Shown piece after piece: positions 5,646 to 16,500 of a stretch of 41,160 bases of DNA (within the stretch, counting starts at the first letter, position 1; each line of letters begins with the position of its first letter). The stretch comes from Nitrospirota bacterium (GTDB lineage: Bacteria > Nitrospirota > Thermodesulfovibrionia > Thermodesulfovibrionales > JdFR-88). The stretch lies in assembly GCA_021813765.1 (NCBI GenBank), contig JAKAJM010000016.1, positions 1-41,160 on the forward strand, read 5' to 3'. Under the pieces are notes generated by a model, which worked only from the letters and a program-made list of their open reading frames with translations, was not told where the DNA came from and made no database searches. The position numbers were made by a program, and so were the translations under genes.

Positions 5646-7595
5646 TTAATTCCTCAGCCTGATCGTATATATCATCCCAAGATAGTCTTTCCCCTTAAAT
5701 ACCGGGACCATGAAAAAAACGCCCCTTTTCCCTTCCACGAGTGGACGTTCGAACGAGCTCTCCTTCTTGCCGGCAAGCGCCAGGAGCATCGCCTCTGCCG
5801 AAGGCGTCCTTGAGTTTTTAATATCCGTGTTGATCAGGCTGTTTTCTTCGGGATAGCCATAACGGTTTGTCCCATCGGAGTCAAGCCACTGTATGGAATA
5901 AAGCCCGCCATGTGCCCAGTAGAAGGCCCTGAAAATGTCCTTGACCTTTGCGATGTCATTTCCGGACATGGCGTTCCTCAAGGCCGCATCCCCCGAAAGC
6001 GCCCTTAGCGCGTCATCGGACGGACCGTATTTCGCGAGGTTTTTTTTGCCGGAAGAAACGGCATGCCCTGCCCTGACGTGCATCACCACCAGCCGCCAAT
6101 GTGTCCCGTGGAGGCCGACCGTGGTCCAGTGCGCATCTTTCGTAACCACCTTTTCCAGCCCCTTCTGCCTGTACTCGTAGCTGCCGGACCCGGTTTTTTC
6201 CCTGGCGATCAGGCTCCCCAGGGCAAGGAGCTGAGGAAAAGGTTTGTACACCGGATCGGTAAACAGCATGCGGCCTATCTCGCTTTTGTCTTCATCATAG
6301 AGGATCCTCCCGTCCGTCTGCATCGCGAATGACTCCACAGGCATTCCCCTCAGGACCGGAATAAGTATCCTTGAAAACAGGTATCCGGGCCTGAAGAGCA
6401 GACTTACGGAGCCCATGAATTCCCCCTGGGGAGAAAATACGGGATATTGCAGGTCAGCGGCATCAAAACCCTCGACTGTCCTGAAAACGTTGCTGAGGAC
6501 CGGCCTGCGCGACTCGCTGAGGCGGATCACCTGCTCCTGTCCGCTTATATCCCTGCCCTCGAACCCCTGATACTCCTTGGGCTCTATCAATACCAGCTTG
6601 CCGCTGCGATTGACTACTGCACAGTCCACCGCATACGGGTAAGAGTTGCAGAGGCTGGACAGCATCTTTCTTATCCCGGTGCTTTTTAGGCCTCTTCCCG
6701 AAATACCCTTCGCCAGTTTTGCAAGGTCCCCATCCATTTTATTTAGCGCTGCGGTAATATCCTTCTCAAATTCATTCAGGATCGGGGGCAGTTCCTCCCC
6801 GGGCCGCGCCGGTTTCCCCGTAATAATGCCGATCGCATAAATCCAGCCGGTAAGAGGGAATTTTTTAAAGACAATCACCCTCTCCCCATAAAAATCATAT
6901 GCCATTTCTCCTTCCTGTTTTGCCAGCATCTCTCCGACTGTTTTTGCCAGACTTTTACTGCCCAGATCAGAAGGATAGGCAAAAATCAGCGCCGATATCC
7001 TGTGGAGGGCAGCCTGCCCCTTTTGATCGAGGGCATAAAAAACAACATTTCTTGGAAGGGCCATTTTTTCATCAAGCATTCTGCTTATCCGCTCGACCGA
7101 CAGGGACACGCCGACGGCCCCGATAACCCGGCCGCCCCTGCGCACGGGGACCGCAACAATGGCGGCCCGTTTTCCGGTGGATTTGCTGAGGACGAGGTCT
7201 CCCGTCACCTGCTGTCCTGCCATGAGCCTTGGAAAAAATCCGGTATCAAGCATGTTCTGCCCTGTCAAAAAACCTTTTTCGACCGTGTAATAGGAGCCGT
7301 CGGGCCTGGCAAACCATACGGCGGCCGCTTCTATTCCACCTTTGGAGAACTCGGACAGCAAGGGTTCCATTTCTTCCCATTTGCCGCTTCGCACTTCGTC
7401 CGTAACGGACAAGAGCTTCAGGCCCCTCAGGACATCTTCAATATGGCCTTCTCCGAGGGCGGCAAAGGAATTCAGAAGAAGACGCATCTCCGCGATATTT
7501 GCTCCGCCACGGCCCTTTGCAGTGCAGCTGCCATCCGCCGTTACGGCGGACGCTGAGAATACCAGAAGCAAAACAAAAAACCATGCGGTCTTCAT
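5646..7595 (-). CDS. Orphan periplasmic multi-Cache sensor protein
   Basis: A 649-residue exported protein with a signal peptide (MKTAWFFVLLLVFSASAVTA, cleavage near ADG). It appears to hold several Cache-type ligand-binding modules: about 30-270 (a double Cache with AAVWFARPDGSYYTVEKG and VPVRRGGRVIGAVGVSLSV), about 290-530 (VVNRSGKLVLIEPKEYQGFE, QYPVFSPQGEFMGSVSLLF, MQTDGRILYDEDKSEIG), and about 555-649 (LYSIQWLDSDGTNRYGYPEE, VPVFKGKDYLGMIYTIRL). No transmembrane segment follows the signal peptide and there is no HAMP, kinase, GGDEF or chemoreceptor output domain. It may therefore be a soluble periplasmic sensor that works through a partner. GAGGTG precedes the ATG. Confidence 0.8.
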   Translation of the reverse strand: MKTAWFFVLLLVFSASAVTADGSCTAKGRGGANIAEMRLLLNSFAALGEGHIEDVLRGLKLLSVTDEVRSGKWEEMEPLLSEFSKGGIEAAAVWFARPDGSYYTVEKGFLTGQNMLDTGFFPRLMAGQQVTGDLVLSKSTGKRAAIVAVPVRRGGRVIGAVGVSLSVERISRMLDEKMALPRNVVFYALDQKGQAALHRISALIFAYPSDLGSKSLAKTVGEMLAKQEGEMAYDFYGERVIVFKKFPLTGWIYAIGIITGKPARPGEELPPILNEFEKDITAALNKMDGDLAKLAKGISGRGLKSTGIRKMLSSLCNSYPYAVDCAVVNRSGKLVLIEPKEYQGFEGRDISGQEQVIRLSESRRPVLSNVFRTVEGFDAADLQYPVFSPQGEFMGSVSLLFRPGYLFSRILIPVLRGMPVESFAMQTDGRILYDEDKSEIGRMLFTDPVYKPFPQLLALGSLIAREKTGSGSYEYRQKGLEKVVTKDAHWTTVGLHGTHWRLVVMHVRAGHAVSSGKKNLAKYGPSDDALRALSGDAALRNAMSGNDIAKVKDIFRAFYWAHGGLYSIQWLDSDGTNRYGYPEENSLINTDIKNSRTPSAEAMLLALAGKKESSFERPLVEGKRGVFFMVPVFKGKDYLGMIYTIRLRN

Positions 7596-7713
7596 GGTGC
7601 ACCTCGATGGGACCTTCTGTTATGATCCTTAACGCGTCATTCCCAGGGTATGCCAAACTGAATTTTTTGAAGGCGATGATGCAAAAGGATTGCCCTGATA
7701 CTGCGAACCCCTT

Positions 7714-7728
7714 GATATAAATTATATC
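7714..7728. promoter_or_regulatory. Dyad GATATAA-A-TTATATC upstream of the Cache gene
   Basis: A perfect 7-bp inverted repeat with a one-base centre. On the minus strand it contains TATAAT, about 125 bases upstream of the Cache start codon, so it may be a -10 box overlapped by an operator. No good -35 is visible. Otherwise 7596-7824 shows nothing recognisable. Confidence 0.35.
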
Positions 7729-7824
7729 TTGAAAAAATTGGGGTTTCCCAGATTAAAAGGGGAGAGAATAAGTGACGGCTGGTGCGGCGGCGGATGCTAC
7801 GGAACAAGCGGGAGCGGAGCGGCC

Positions 7825-8760
7825 TTACAGAGGGAAAGGCAAGCCTGGATGGAAAAACAGGTTCGGGCCCCTGCGCGCCATGCCCTCTTTGTCCATAAGC
7901 ATGTCCAGTGCGAGGGTAGCCAGATCATCTGCCATCGTTTCCATTTGAGGGTCTTTTTCCAGATATAGCATTTTCAGATAGGAATTGCATGTGCCGCAAC
8001 TCTCCGTCTTGACCGCGCCGTTTGAGCCCTCCAGGGCATAATAGCTGATGCCATCGGTGGATTCGCAGATGCTGCATTTGATCCTCACCATGTGCCATTC
8101 GGAGGCACAAAGCGGGCAGGAAAGGTAACGCAGTCCCTGCCTTGCCCCGGTACCGCTTACGATGCCGGCAGAAGGGTATGAACCGCACACAGGGCACAGG
8201 CCGCCCTGTTCCGGCCTGCCAAACGCATCTTCCCCCAGGGATGATGCCATGTGCACCCAGTAGGCCTGCAGGGCGGCGGCAACAAACGGCAGCTCCCTGG
8301 GAGAAACATCGGCCAGCTCGCCCGCCAATATTTTGTCCGCCATCTCTTCGAGCACCGTTTCGCCCATATCAAGCAGGCCGTCCATGGTCTTGATTGCGGC
8401 AGCGGGAAGATCGGCCCCTCCCATCTGCTCAAGGATCGTTTTCAGACCGCGCCGCCACGCCTGGTTTCGCGGCCAGGACCGGCATCCCAGAAGCGGCGCG
8501 CCTTGTTCACGGCATCGCGCCTGTTCACGGGAATCAGGCAGAGGCAGCCCGGAAAACAGGTCCAAAACCTTTTGTTGTGCATCCGCAAGCAATGCAAGAA
8601 AGGCAAGGTAATCTCCTAAAAAATGGCCATTTGACCGAAAAAAACGCAGCCGCCCGGCACGCCGCGCAAAAATATCCCGCCCGGCCAGGAAAAGAAAGCG
8701 GATCCGTTCGGCCGGAGGCTCGATCTGGCCGGGTTTTACGATGCGGGCGCCGGTGTTCAT
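7825..8760 (-). CDS. fdhE: Formate dehydrogenase accessory protein FdhE
   Basis: A 311-residue cytosolic protein needed for assembly of respiratory formate dehydrogenase; in E. coli FdhE is an iron-binding rubredoxin-like protein that contacts the catalytic subunit. The C-terminal half has four CxxC motifs: CPVCG, CPLC, CSIC and CGTC, the family hallmark. The N-terminal half is helical. The start is the ATG at 8760, whose ATGA overlaps the fdnI stop, so translation is probably coupled. A longer in-frame start at 8814 lies inside fdnI and is not needed. Last gene of the fdn operon. Confidence 0.93.
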   Translation of the reverse strand: MNTGARIVKPGQIEPPAERIRFLFLAGRDIFARRAGRLRFFRSNGHFLGDYLAFLALLADAQQKVLDLFSGLPLPDSREQARCREQGAPLLGCRSWPRNQAWRRGLKTILEQMGGADLPAAAIKTMDGLLDMGETVLEEMADKILAGELADVSPRELPFVAAALQAYWVHMASSLGEDAFGRPEQGGLCPVCGSYPSAGIVSGTGARQGLRYLSCPLCASEWHMVRIKCSICESTDGISYYALEGSNGAVKTESCGTCNSYLKMLYLEKDPQMETMADDLATLALDMLMDKEGMARRGPNLFFHPGLPFPL

Positions 8761-9389
8761 TTTTCTCCTCCGGTCATCTGCCTGAACCATGCCGGGTGAT
8801 GCTGCCTGGCCCATGCCCTCCTGACCCGTCCGTAGAGCATGGCGTCTATGCTCTCCCTTGTCCAGATGGCGGCATAGATGTGGAAAATGATGAGGGCGAT
8901 CATGACCGCCGCCGCCGCGGCGTGGACGACCGAAGCCACGCGGACGGCCTCAACCGGGAACAGGAATGAAAAATAGGCGCGCCAGATAACGATGCCTGAC
9001 AGGATCAGCAGCGCCATGCAGGCCGCAAACAGCCAGAACAGGAGCTTTTGCCCGCCGTTGAACTTGCCCGCTTCGGGCATGTTCCGGTCATCGCCGCCCG
9101 CCATTTCACGGACATGGCGCAGCCATTCCCGGTCCGCGGGGGTTATCACGTTTTGCTGTTTGAACCTGAAAAACATGCCGCCAAAGGACAGAAGCATCGC
9201 CACCCCGAAGAAGGGATGAAGGATGCGCGTCCAGACGCCGCCGCCAAAAAGCTGGGTCAAAGGAAAGAAGAAGGGGTGGAAGAAAGACAGCCCGGACAGC
9301 GCCGCAAGAAAAAAGATTATTGCGGTCAGCCAATGGTTGGCGCGCTCCATTGGCGTGAACCTGAGCAGTTTTTTCGGGTCATTTTTCAT
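8757..9389 (-). CDS. fdnI: Formate dehydrogenase-N gamma subunit, cytochrome b556
   Basis: A 210-residue integral membrane cytochrome b that carries electrons from FdnH to the quinone pool. About four hydrophobic segments are visible: [60 protein letters not shown] and [20 protein letters not shown]. Candidate haem ligands are the His residues in ERANHW, RILHPF, VVHAAAA and IFHIYA. I start at ATG 9389, which has AAGGAG just upstream and overlaps the fdnH stop by 11 bases; ATG 9407 would be longer and lies further into fdnH. Confidence 0.93.
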   Translation of the reverse strand: MKNDPKKLLRFTPMERANHWLTAIIFFLAALSGLSFFHPFFFPLTQLFGGGVWTRILHPFFGVAMLLSFGGMFFRFKQQNVITPADREWLRHVREMAGGDDRNMPEAGKFNGGQKLLFWLFAACMALLILSGIVIWRAYFSFLFPVEAVRVASVVHAAAAAVMIALIIFHIYAAIWTRESIDAMLYGRVRRAWARQHHPAWFRQMTGGEK

Positions 9390-10260
9390 CTTTGAACTCC
9401 TTTTCAATCTCCTCCGAGACCTCGTTGGGGCCCTTGGTCACGTAATGGAAAAAGGCGCCAAAGACGCCCGCAGCAAGGGCAAAGGAGGCTATCGGCTTGA
9501 CCGCCCCTTTCCAAAGAGTGACCATCGCAGAGACAGAAGGGTCCTTGGGAAGACCGTGATAAATGCCCGGCTTATCGGCGTGCTGGAGCACATACATCAC
9601 ATGCGTGCCGCCAACCCCCAGGGGGTCATAGATGCCCGCCTCGGCAAACCCCCGGCTTTTCAGGTCCGCCACCCTGCCCTCCGCGTGGTGGATCATGTCG
9701 TCCTTCGTGCCAAAGACAATCGCACCGGTGGGGCAGGTCTTGGCGCAGGCAGGCTCCAGCCCCACCGCCACCCTGTCGGAGCAGAGGGTGCACTTGTAGA
9801 CCTTGCCGTCTTTACCGGAAAGGCGGGGGATGTTGAACGGGCAGCCGGTGATGCAGTAGCCGCAGCCTATGCAGTTTTCCTCCTGGAAATCCACTATGCC
9901 GTTGCTGTATTGCACGATCGCGCCCGGCGCGGGGCAAGCCTTGAGGCATCCCGGATCGGCGCAGTGCATGCAGCCGTCCTTGCGAATAAGCCATTCGAGG
10001 CCCCGGCCTGTCTCGACTTCGGAATACCTCATTACCGTCCAGGAGTTTGCGGTCAGGTCCATCGGGTTGTCGAGAACGCCATGGTTGGTGCCGATTTTAT
10101 CGCGGGTGTCGTTCCACTCCATGCACGCCGCCTGGCAGGCCTTGCAGCCGATACATTTGGAGACGTCTATCAGCTTGACCACCTCTTGCGTTTTGCGCTG
10201 GCTGGGCGACGGGGTGGTGGTGGCGGAGCGGCGGGTGATGTCCAGGGACTGAAGAGCCAT
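9379..10260 (-). CDS. fdnH: Formate dehydrogenase-N beta subunit, four-cluster ferredoxin-type protein
   Basis: A 293-residue electron-transfer subunit that passes electrons from FdnG to FdnI. Four [4Fe-4S] motifs are seen in order: [42 protein letters not shown] and CTLC...CAKTCP. A single membrane helix near the C-terminus ([17 protein letters not shown]) anchors it, as in E. coli FdnH. It begins 13 bases after fdnG behind a strong AGGAGG. No export signal of its own; it would ride on the FdnG Tat signal. Confidence 0.95.
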   Translation of the reverse strand: MALQSLDITRRSATTTPSPSQRKTQEVVKLIDVSKCIGCKACQAACMEWNDTRDKIGTNHGVLDNPMDLTANSWTVMRYSEVETGRGLEWLIRKDGCMHCADPGCLKACPAPGAIVQYSNGIVDFQEENCIGCGYCITGCPFNIPRLSGKDGKVYKCTLCSDRVAVGLEPACAKTCPTGAIVFGTKDDMIHHAEGRVADLKSRGFAEAGIYDPLGVGGTHVMYVLQHADKPGIYHGLPKDPSVSAMVTLWKGAVKPIASFALAAGVFGAFFHYVTKGPNEVSEEIEKEFKDEK

Positions 10261-10273
10261 GGTTTTTCGCCTC

Positions 10274-13200
10274 CTATGCCTTTTCGATGTTGACCAGGAA
10301 CGACTTGAACTCCGGCGTCTGGGTGTTCGCGTCGCCCACGAAGGGAGTGAGGGTATTGGCCAGATAACCGTTCCTGGCGATGCCCTTGAAGCCCCAGTGG
10401 ATAGGGATGCCCACGTGATGGACGGTCTCGCCGTTTACCTGAAGGGGCCTGATCCGTTTGGTCACCACCGCCACCGCTTCGATAAAACCCCGTTTGGACC
10501 GCACTTTTACCCGGTCACCTGCCTTGATCCCCTTCTCTTTTGCCAGATCTTCGCCGATCTCCACATACTGCTCCGGCTGAAGGATGGAAGATATCCTGGT
10601 GTGCTTGGTCCAGAAATGGAAGTGCTCGGTAACGCGGTAGCTGGTCGCGGCGTAAGGGAAATCCCTGCTCTTGCCGAAGTCCTTCATGTCGTCCCTGAAA
10701 ACCCTCGCTGCGGGGTTGTTTATAACTTTCGGATGCAGCGGGTTTGTGCCGATGGGGGTCTCGAAAGGCTCGTAGTGCTCCGGGAAGGGCCCTTCCGCCA
10801 TCTTGTCCAGGGCGAACAGCCGCCCAACCCCTTCCGGCTGCATTATAAAAGGGCCCATGCCCTCGCTTGGGGCGGAGTCCGGCTTGAAGTCCGGCACATC
10901 GAAGCCGGTCCACTTGCTGCCGTCCCAGTACACAAGCCTGCGGTTCGGGTCCCAGGGCTTGCCGGACGGGTCGCACGACGCGCGGTTGTAGAGGATGCGC
11001 CGGTTGGCCGGCCAGGCAAACGCCCAGCCAAGCGTGTTGCCAAGGCCCGAAGGGTCGGAGTTGTCCCTGCGCGCCATCATGTTTCCCTTCTCCGTCCACG
11101 CCCCGGAAAATATCCAGCAGCCGCAGCTCGTGGAACCGTCGGCCCTAAGCTGGATGAAGCCGTCCAGTTGCTGCCCTTTTCTTAAAACTGCCTTGGCCGG
11201 GTCCTTGGGATCGGCCAGGTCCGCCAGGGCCTTTCCGTTGTACTCCTTTGCCAGCTCCTCGGGGGCTGGCGAGTGCGGGATATCGTAGTCCCAGGTAAGG
11301 CTCAGGATCGGGTCCGGGAAGGCGCCTCCCTCCTTCCGGTACATATCCCTCAGCTTAAGGAATATCCCGGCGATTATCTCCGCATCCGGCTTTGCGTCCC
11401 CTGGCGGCGGTGCGCCCCTGTAATGCCATTGCAGCCATCGCCCGCTGTTTGTGAGAGATCCGTTCTCTTCGGCAAAGCAGGTGGATGGCATGCGGATGAC
11501 CTCCGTCTGTATCCTGGCCGGGTCCACATCGTTGTATTTACCGTGATTTTCCCAGAAACACGAGGTTTCCGTGTCCAGAGGGTCGATCACCACAAGGTAT
11601 TTCAGCCTGGACAGGGCCGCGGTCAATTTGGCCTTATTTGGGATGGACGCAAGGGGGTTGAAGCCCTGGCAGAAGTAGCCGTTAAGCTTGCCCTGGTGCA
11701 TAAGCTCGAACGCCTGGAGCACGTCGTATATCTTGTCCAGCTTGGGAAGCCAGTCAAAGCACCAGTTGTTGTCCTTTGTGGCGGCATTGCCAAACCAGCT
11801 CTTCATCAGGCTGACGTGGAATTTTTCATAGTTTTGCCAGTAGTCCATCTGGCCGGGACGCAGGGGCTTGAAGGCACGCGCGCCGATGTATTTCCGGTAA
11901 TCGGTCTCCTTTTCGCCGGGCAGGGTAAGATAGCCGGGCAGTAGGTTGGACATAAGCCCCAGGTCGGTGAGCCCCTGGATGTTGGAGTGGCCCCTGAGGG
12001 CGTTTACTCCCCCTCCGGCCATGCCCACGTTGCCAAGCAGCAGCTGCACCATGGCCGCGGTGCGGATCATCTGCGAGCCCACGGAGTGCTGGGTCCAGCC
12101 CACGGCATAAAGGAAGGTCAGTGTGCGATCGGGCACCGAGGTTGTTGCTATGAGCTCGCACACCTTGAGGAAAGTGTCCCCGGGAGTGCCGCAGATGTTG
12201 CTCACCGCCTCCGGCGTATAGCGCGAATAGTGTTTTTTGAGCAGTTGCAGCACGCAGCGGGGGTGCTGCATCGTCACATCCAGCCTGGCATAGCCGTCCG
12301 GCCCGGCCTCGTAGGCCCAGGTTGATTTGTCATAAGTGCGCGCGGCCTCGTCATAGCCCGAGAACAGGCCGTCATTGAATTCGTACCCTTCCTTGACGAT
12401 GAAAGGGGCGTTGGTGTAAGCCTTGACGTATTCATGCTGGAGCTTGTCCCGGCTCAGCAGGTAGTTGATCACCCCGCCCAGAAAAGCTATGTCCGTACCG
12501 GTGCGAAGCGGCACGTAGAGGTCCGCCACCGCCGCGGACCGGGTGAAACGGGGGTCCACCACAACGAAGGTGGCATGATTGTGGGCCTTGGCCTCGGTCA
12601 CCCACTTGAAACCGCAAGGGTGCGCCTCTGCGGCGTTGCCGCCCATAACGATAATTACATTGGCGTTCTTGATGTCCACCCAGTGGTTGGTCATCGCGCC
12701 GCGTCCGAATGTGGGGGCCAAACTGGCCACCGTGGGCGCGTGTCAGACCCTGGCCTGATTGTCAAATACCAGGATGCCGGTGCTTCGGACCACCTTGTGG
12801 GTGATGTAGCCGGATTCGTTGCTTGAGGCCGAGGCTGCCAGAAAACCCGTGGTCAGCCAGCGGTTGACCGTGGCGCCCTCGCCGTTTTTAGCCATGAAGT
12901 TTTTGTCCCGGTCGTCCTTCATAAGGCGGGCCACTTTCTCAAACGCCTCGTCCCAGGAAATGCGCTTCCACTCACGGGAGCCGGGGGCGCGGTACTCCGG
13001 GTGCCTGAGACGGTCCGGGCTGTGGATGAAGTCCACCAGGGCGGCGCCTTTCGGGCACAGGGTGCCCCGGTTCACGGGATGGTCCGGGTCTCCTTCGATG
13101 TGGAAGATGGACGATTCGGCATTTTTGGCCTTGTCGCCCATGCTGTACATGACCAGCCCGCAACTTACCGAGCAATAGGGGCAGGTATTGCGGGTTTCGG

Positions 13201-13327
13201 TGCTCCGGGTGAGTTTGAACTCACGCACGTCCGCCAGCGCATCGGTCGAAAAGCCGAGGGCCGCAATGCTGGAAGTCCCGATCCCGGCGGCGCAGACCTT
13301 GAAAAACTGCCTTCGCGTTACTTGCAT
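10274..13327 (-). CDS. fdnG: Formate dehydrogenase-N alpha subunit, selenocysteine and molybdopterin protein
   Basis: The catalytic subunit oxidises formate in the periplasm at a bis-MGD Mo/W centre. Two open frames (12746-13327 and 10274-12742) are separated only by UGA at 12743-12745 in the context [24 protein letters not shown], exactly the FdnG Sec site (Sec196 in E. coli). Read through, it gives 1017 residues with Sec195, matching the usual length. The N-terminus has a twin-arginine signal (TRRQFFK, cleavage near ALADV), then [14 protein letters not shown] for the [4Fe-4S] cluster. GGAGG precedes the ATG by 8 bases. It heads the fdnGHI-fdhE operon. Gene callers will probably split it in two. 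SelA, SelB and SelC must be elsewhere. Confidence 0.97.
12713..12745 (-). promoter_or_regulatory. Sec UGA and candidate SECIS hairpin of fdnG
   Basis: UGA lies at 12743-12745. Downstream on the coding strand GGCC-AGUUU-GGCC (12728 down to 12716) forms an apical stem-loop with a U-rich loop, extended by two G-C pairs after one mismatch. Spacing and position match the fdn/fdh SECIS elements recognised by SelB. Folded by eye only. Confidence 0.75.
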
Positions 13328-13384
13328 TTGTTATGCCTCCATGATTACACGGATGGTAATGCAGGCCAGGCATATTTCATTAAA

Positions 13385-13413
13385 AAAGTAGAGCAGTTTA
13401 AGGAGCTTGTCAA
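13385..13413 (-). promoter_or_regulatory. Candidate sigma-70 promoter of the fdn operon
   Basis: On the minus strand TTGACA (13413-13408) is followed after exactly 17 bases by TACTTT (13390-13385), about 55 bases before the fdnG start codon. The -35 is perfect and the -10 poor, which suggests dependence on an activator. Confidence 0.5.
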
Positions 13414-13456
13414 GCGCATGATATATTTATTTTTGTTAATTTTTTAGTTTTTTATC

Positions 13457-13492
13457 TTCCCTTGCAAGAAGGGAACATCAATCCGCTATAAT
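13457..13492 (+). promoter_or_regulatory. Promoter and 7-bp dyad upstream of the STAND/BTAD regulator
   Basis: TATAAT at 13487-13492 is a perfect -10 box. The -35 region is covered by a perfect inverted repeat, TTCCCTT-GCAAG-AAGGGAA (13457-13475). A dyad there suits a repressor or autoregulation. It lies in the 214-bp divergent region shared with the fdn operon. Confidence 0.5.
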
Positions 13493-13541
13493 AGCTCTTG
13501 CAGATTGCCAAAGTTGTTTGACTTTTCCCTGGAGGAAGATG

Positions 13542-16500
13542 ATGACAGGTCCGGAGCAGCCGTCAAAAATAACGAGCCCTGTCATCTCAGGCGTCTTTAA
13601 AAGAGAAGAGCTTTTCCGCTCCCTGGACTCAATGAGGGACCGTCCCGCCGTATGGATATCCGGCCCGGCCGGGGCCGGGAAGACAACTCTTGCCGCCAGC
13701 TATCTGAGCTTCCTGAAGATCCCTCACACCTGGTACCAGATGGACAGGACGGACGAAGACCCGGCCACCTTCTTTTATTACATGGGACTGGCGGCAAAAA
13801 GATTGCCGGGCAGGTCCCGAAAGGCCCTGCCGCTTTTTACGGCGGAGTACGCGGGAGGGCTTCCGGCATTTACGTCGGGTTACTTCGAGGCCCTGTTCGG
13901 ACGGTTAAAACCGCCCCACGTCCTTGTGTTCGATAACTCGCAGGAGGCCATGCAGAGCACTTCAATTCAGGAAATAATAGCCAGGGCCGTTCTCCTTGCC
14001 CCAGCAGGGATCCAATGCCTCCTGATAAGCCGCTGCGAGCCCCCGCCCAGGCTCGTCTATATGCTGGCAAACAGAAGGATGGAGCATATCGGCTGGGAGG
14101 CCATAAAGTTCAGCCTGGCCGAATCAGAAGCGTTCATAAATGCCTATGGCAAAAAAAAGGTCTCCGTGGATGCCATTCTTGAGCTGCATGAAAAGACACA
14201 GGGATGGGCAGCGGGCCTGTCCCTTCTCCTGCAAGAAATGAAAATGGCCGGGACGCCGGAAGGCCTTTCTTCTGTCCGGCCTGAAAATATATTCGATTAT
14301 TTCGCCGGCGAAATACTTGAGAAAATGGAAGGGTCCACCGTGGAATTTCTCCTTAAAGCCTCTTCCCTTCCGAAGATACCAGAGAGACTGGCGGGAAAAC
14401 TGACAGGACTGGAAACGGCCGGGAAGATACTTTCAAGACTCAGCCGCAGCAATTATTTTATTGAAAGACGAAATACCCCGCCCGTTTACCAGTTCCACCC
14501 CCTGTTCAGGGAATTTTTAGCCTCCAGGGCGGCCGAAACATATTCAAAAGAAGATATCTTCGCGATGAAAAGGGCCTCGGCCGCTCTTCTGGAGGAGGCG
14601 GGAGAGACCGGAGACGCCGCGGAGCTCTGGATGGAGTGCGAGGACTGGGCGGCGCTTTCCAGGGTCATTTTGAAAAACGCGCAGACCCTCTTGACCCAGG
14701 GGCGTATACAGACCCTGAACGGATGGATATCGAAAATACCCGGTGAGATGCTTGAAGGCTCTCCCTGGCTCCTTTACTGGTCAGGCATATGCCTGATGGG
14801 GACTGACACCTCCAGGGCCAGGGGGCATCTGGAAAAGGCCTTCCGGACATTCGTATCAGGCGAAAATACAGGTTGCTTGTCCGGTGAGGATATGGCCGGA
14901 GCTCTTCTTTGCTGGTCTTTCATTGTGGACAGCTACCTTTACGAATGGGACGACTTTTCCGATTTGGGCGGCTGGATCGACCGCCTTTACTCGCTCATGG
15001 CAGCAGCGGATTTCAAATTCCCATCCAGCCAGATCGAGGCCAGGGTGTCTGCAAGCATGACGTGCGCAATGGTGTCCACGAGGCCATGGCACCCCGACGC
15101 GGAAAAGTGGGCGGAGAAGGCGCTTGTGCTTGCTAAAAATCACGGCGACCCCGCCTGCCAGATCCAGACATTGAACTTTGCGGCCTATTTTTACGGGTGG
15201 CGGGGGGATTTCAATAAGTCCCTCCTCCTGACAGAGGAATTCCGGACAGCCGCAAGCAGGTCCGATGTCTCACCCCTCTTCAAGATCAGCTGGCTTTCAC
15301 TTAGCGCGGTAAACAATCTGTTCCTTACCCCCTCTCCTGCCAGGGCGCTTGATGAAATCACCCTCGCACATGAAATTTCCAGGGCTGCAGGAATAAAGGT
15401 CATGAACCATTTTATTGTGGTTGGGGCCTTTGCCGCGCTTGCCAATGGCGATTTTAAAAAGGCCGACGAAATCCTTAAGGGAAAAGAAAGGGCAAACATA
15501 CAAGGCAGGATCGGTTTGAGCCATTTTCTTTTCGTCCTGGCATACCGGGAATTCCTGGCCGGCAACCTTGTGCAGGCCTCGGCCCACGCCGAAGCTGCGC
15601 TCAAATATGCCGCCGGCGCAAAATACCCTTATGCGTCCGCCCTCTGCCATTTCGGGTCCGCGCAGATAAAGCATTCAATGGGCCTGCACGAGCAGGCGGA
15701 TGCACATATCCGGGCCGCGCTGGAGCTTTCCGCCGGATCCAAAATATTCGATTTCATGTGCATTTCGGCACGAGCCCAGTTCTGCTTCGATAAAGGCGAA
15801 TACGGGCAGGGCCTTGAATATCTTCGTGAAGGGTTCCGCATCGGACGGGAGCGGAATTATCCCGGTTTCATCTGGTGGTGGGACCCGCCCGCAATGGCCG
15901 GGCTTTGCGCAAAGGCCCTCGAAGCTGAAATAGAGCCCCACTATGCGCGGGAGCTGGTCCTCAAACGGGGCTTAACGGACTATGCCGGGCCGGTGGAAGT
16001 GGAAAACTGGCCTTGGCCCGTTAAGGTTCATACACTCGGGGAATTCCGTATCGAGCTTGGCGGCCATACGCTTGAGCCCCACGGCAAGCCGCAGCAAAAA
16101 CCTCTCGCCTTGCTCAAAATGCTGATTGCCCTGGGCCAGAGGGACATCCCGGAGGGAAAAATCACGGACCTGCTCTGGCCCGAGGCCGAAGGCGATCTCG
16201 CCCATAAGTCTTTTGAGATGACCTGTGCGCGGCTCCGGGGCATGATCGGGGCCAAGGCCGTCCAGGTCAGGGGCGGTCTGGTCACGCTGGGCGAAAGACA
16301 TTGCTGGACCGACTTAAGAGCGATTACGCGCATTATCAGCGGGGCCGAAACCTGGTGGAGAAAAGCCGGATTGAAAGAAAAAAAACCCTCCACGGCAATG
16401 GACGTCTGCGGGCTTGAGACCGCCATGGACCTTACAGAAAAGGCCTTGGCACTGTATAAAGGCGATTTTCTTCCGGCCGACCCTGGCCAGGCCTGGGCAA

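Noticed and set aside
9223-11185. Long plus-strand open frames opposite fdnI, fdnH and fdnG
   Set aside because: Antisense shadows of well-identified genes, rich in Arg/His/Gly/Pro as expected of mirror frames.
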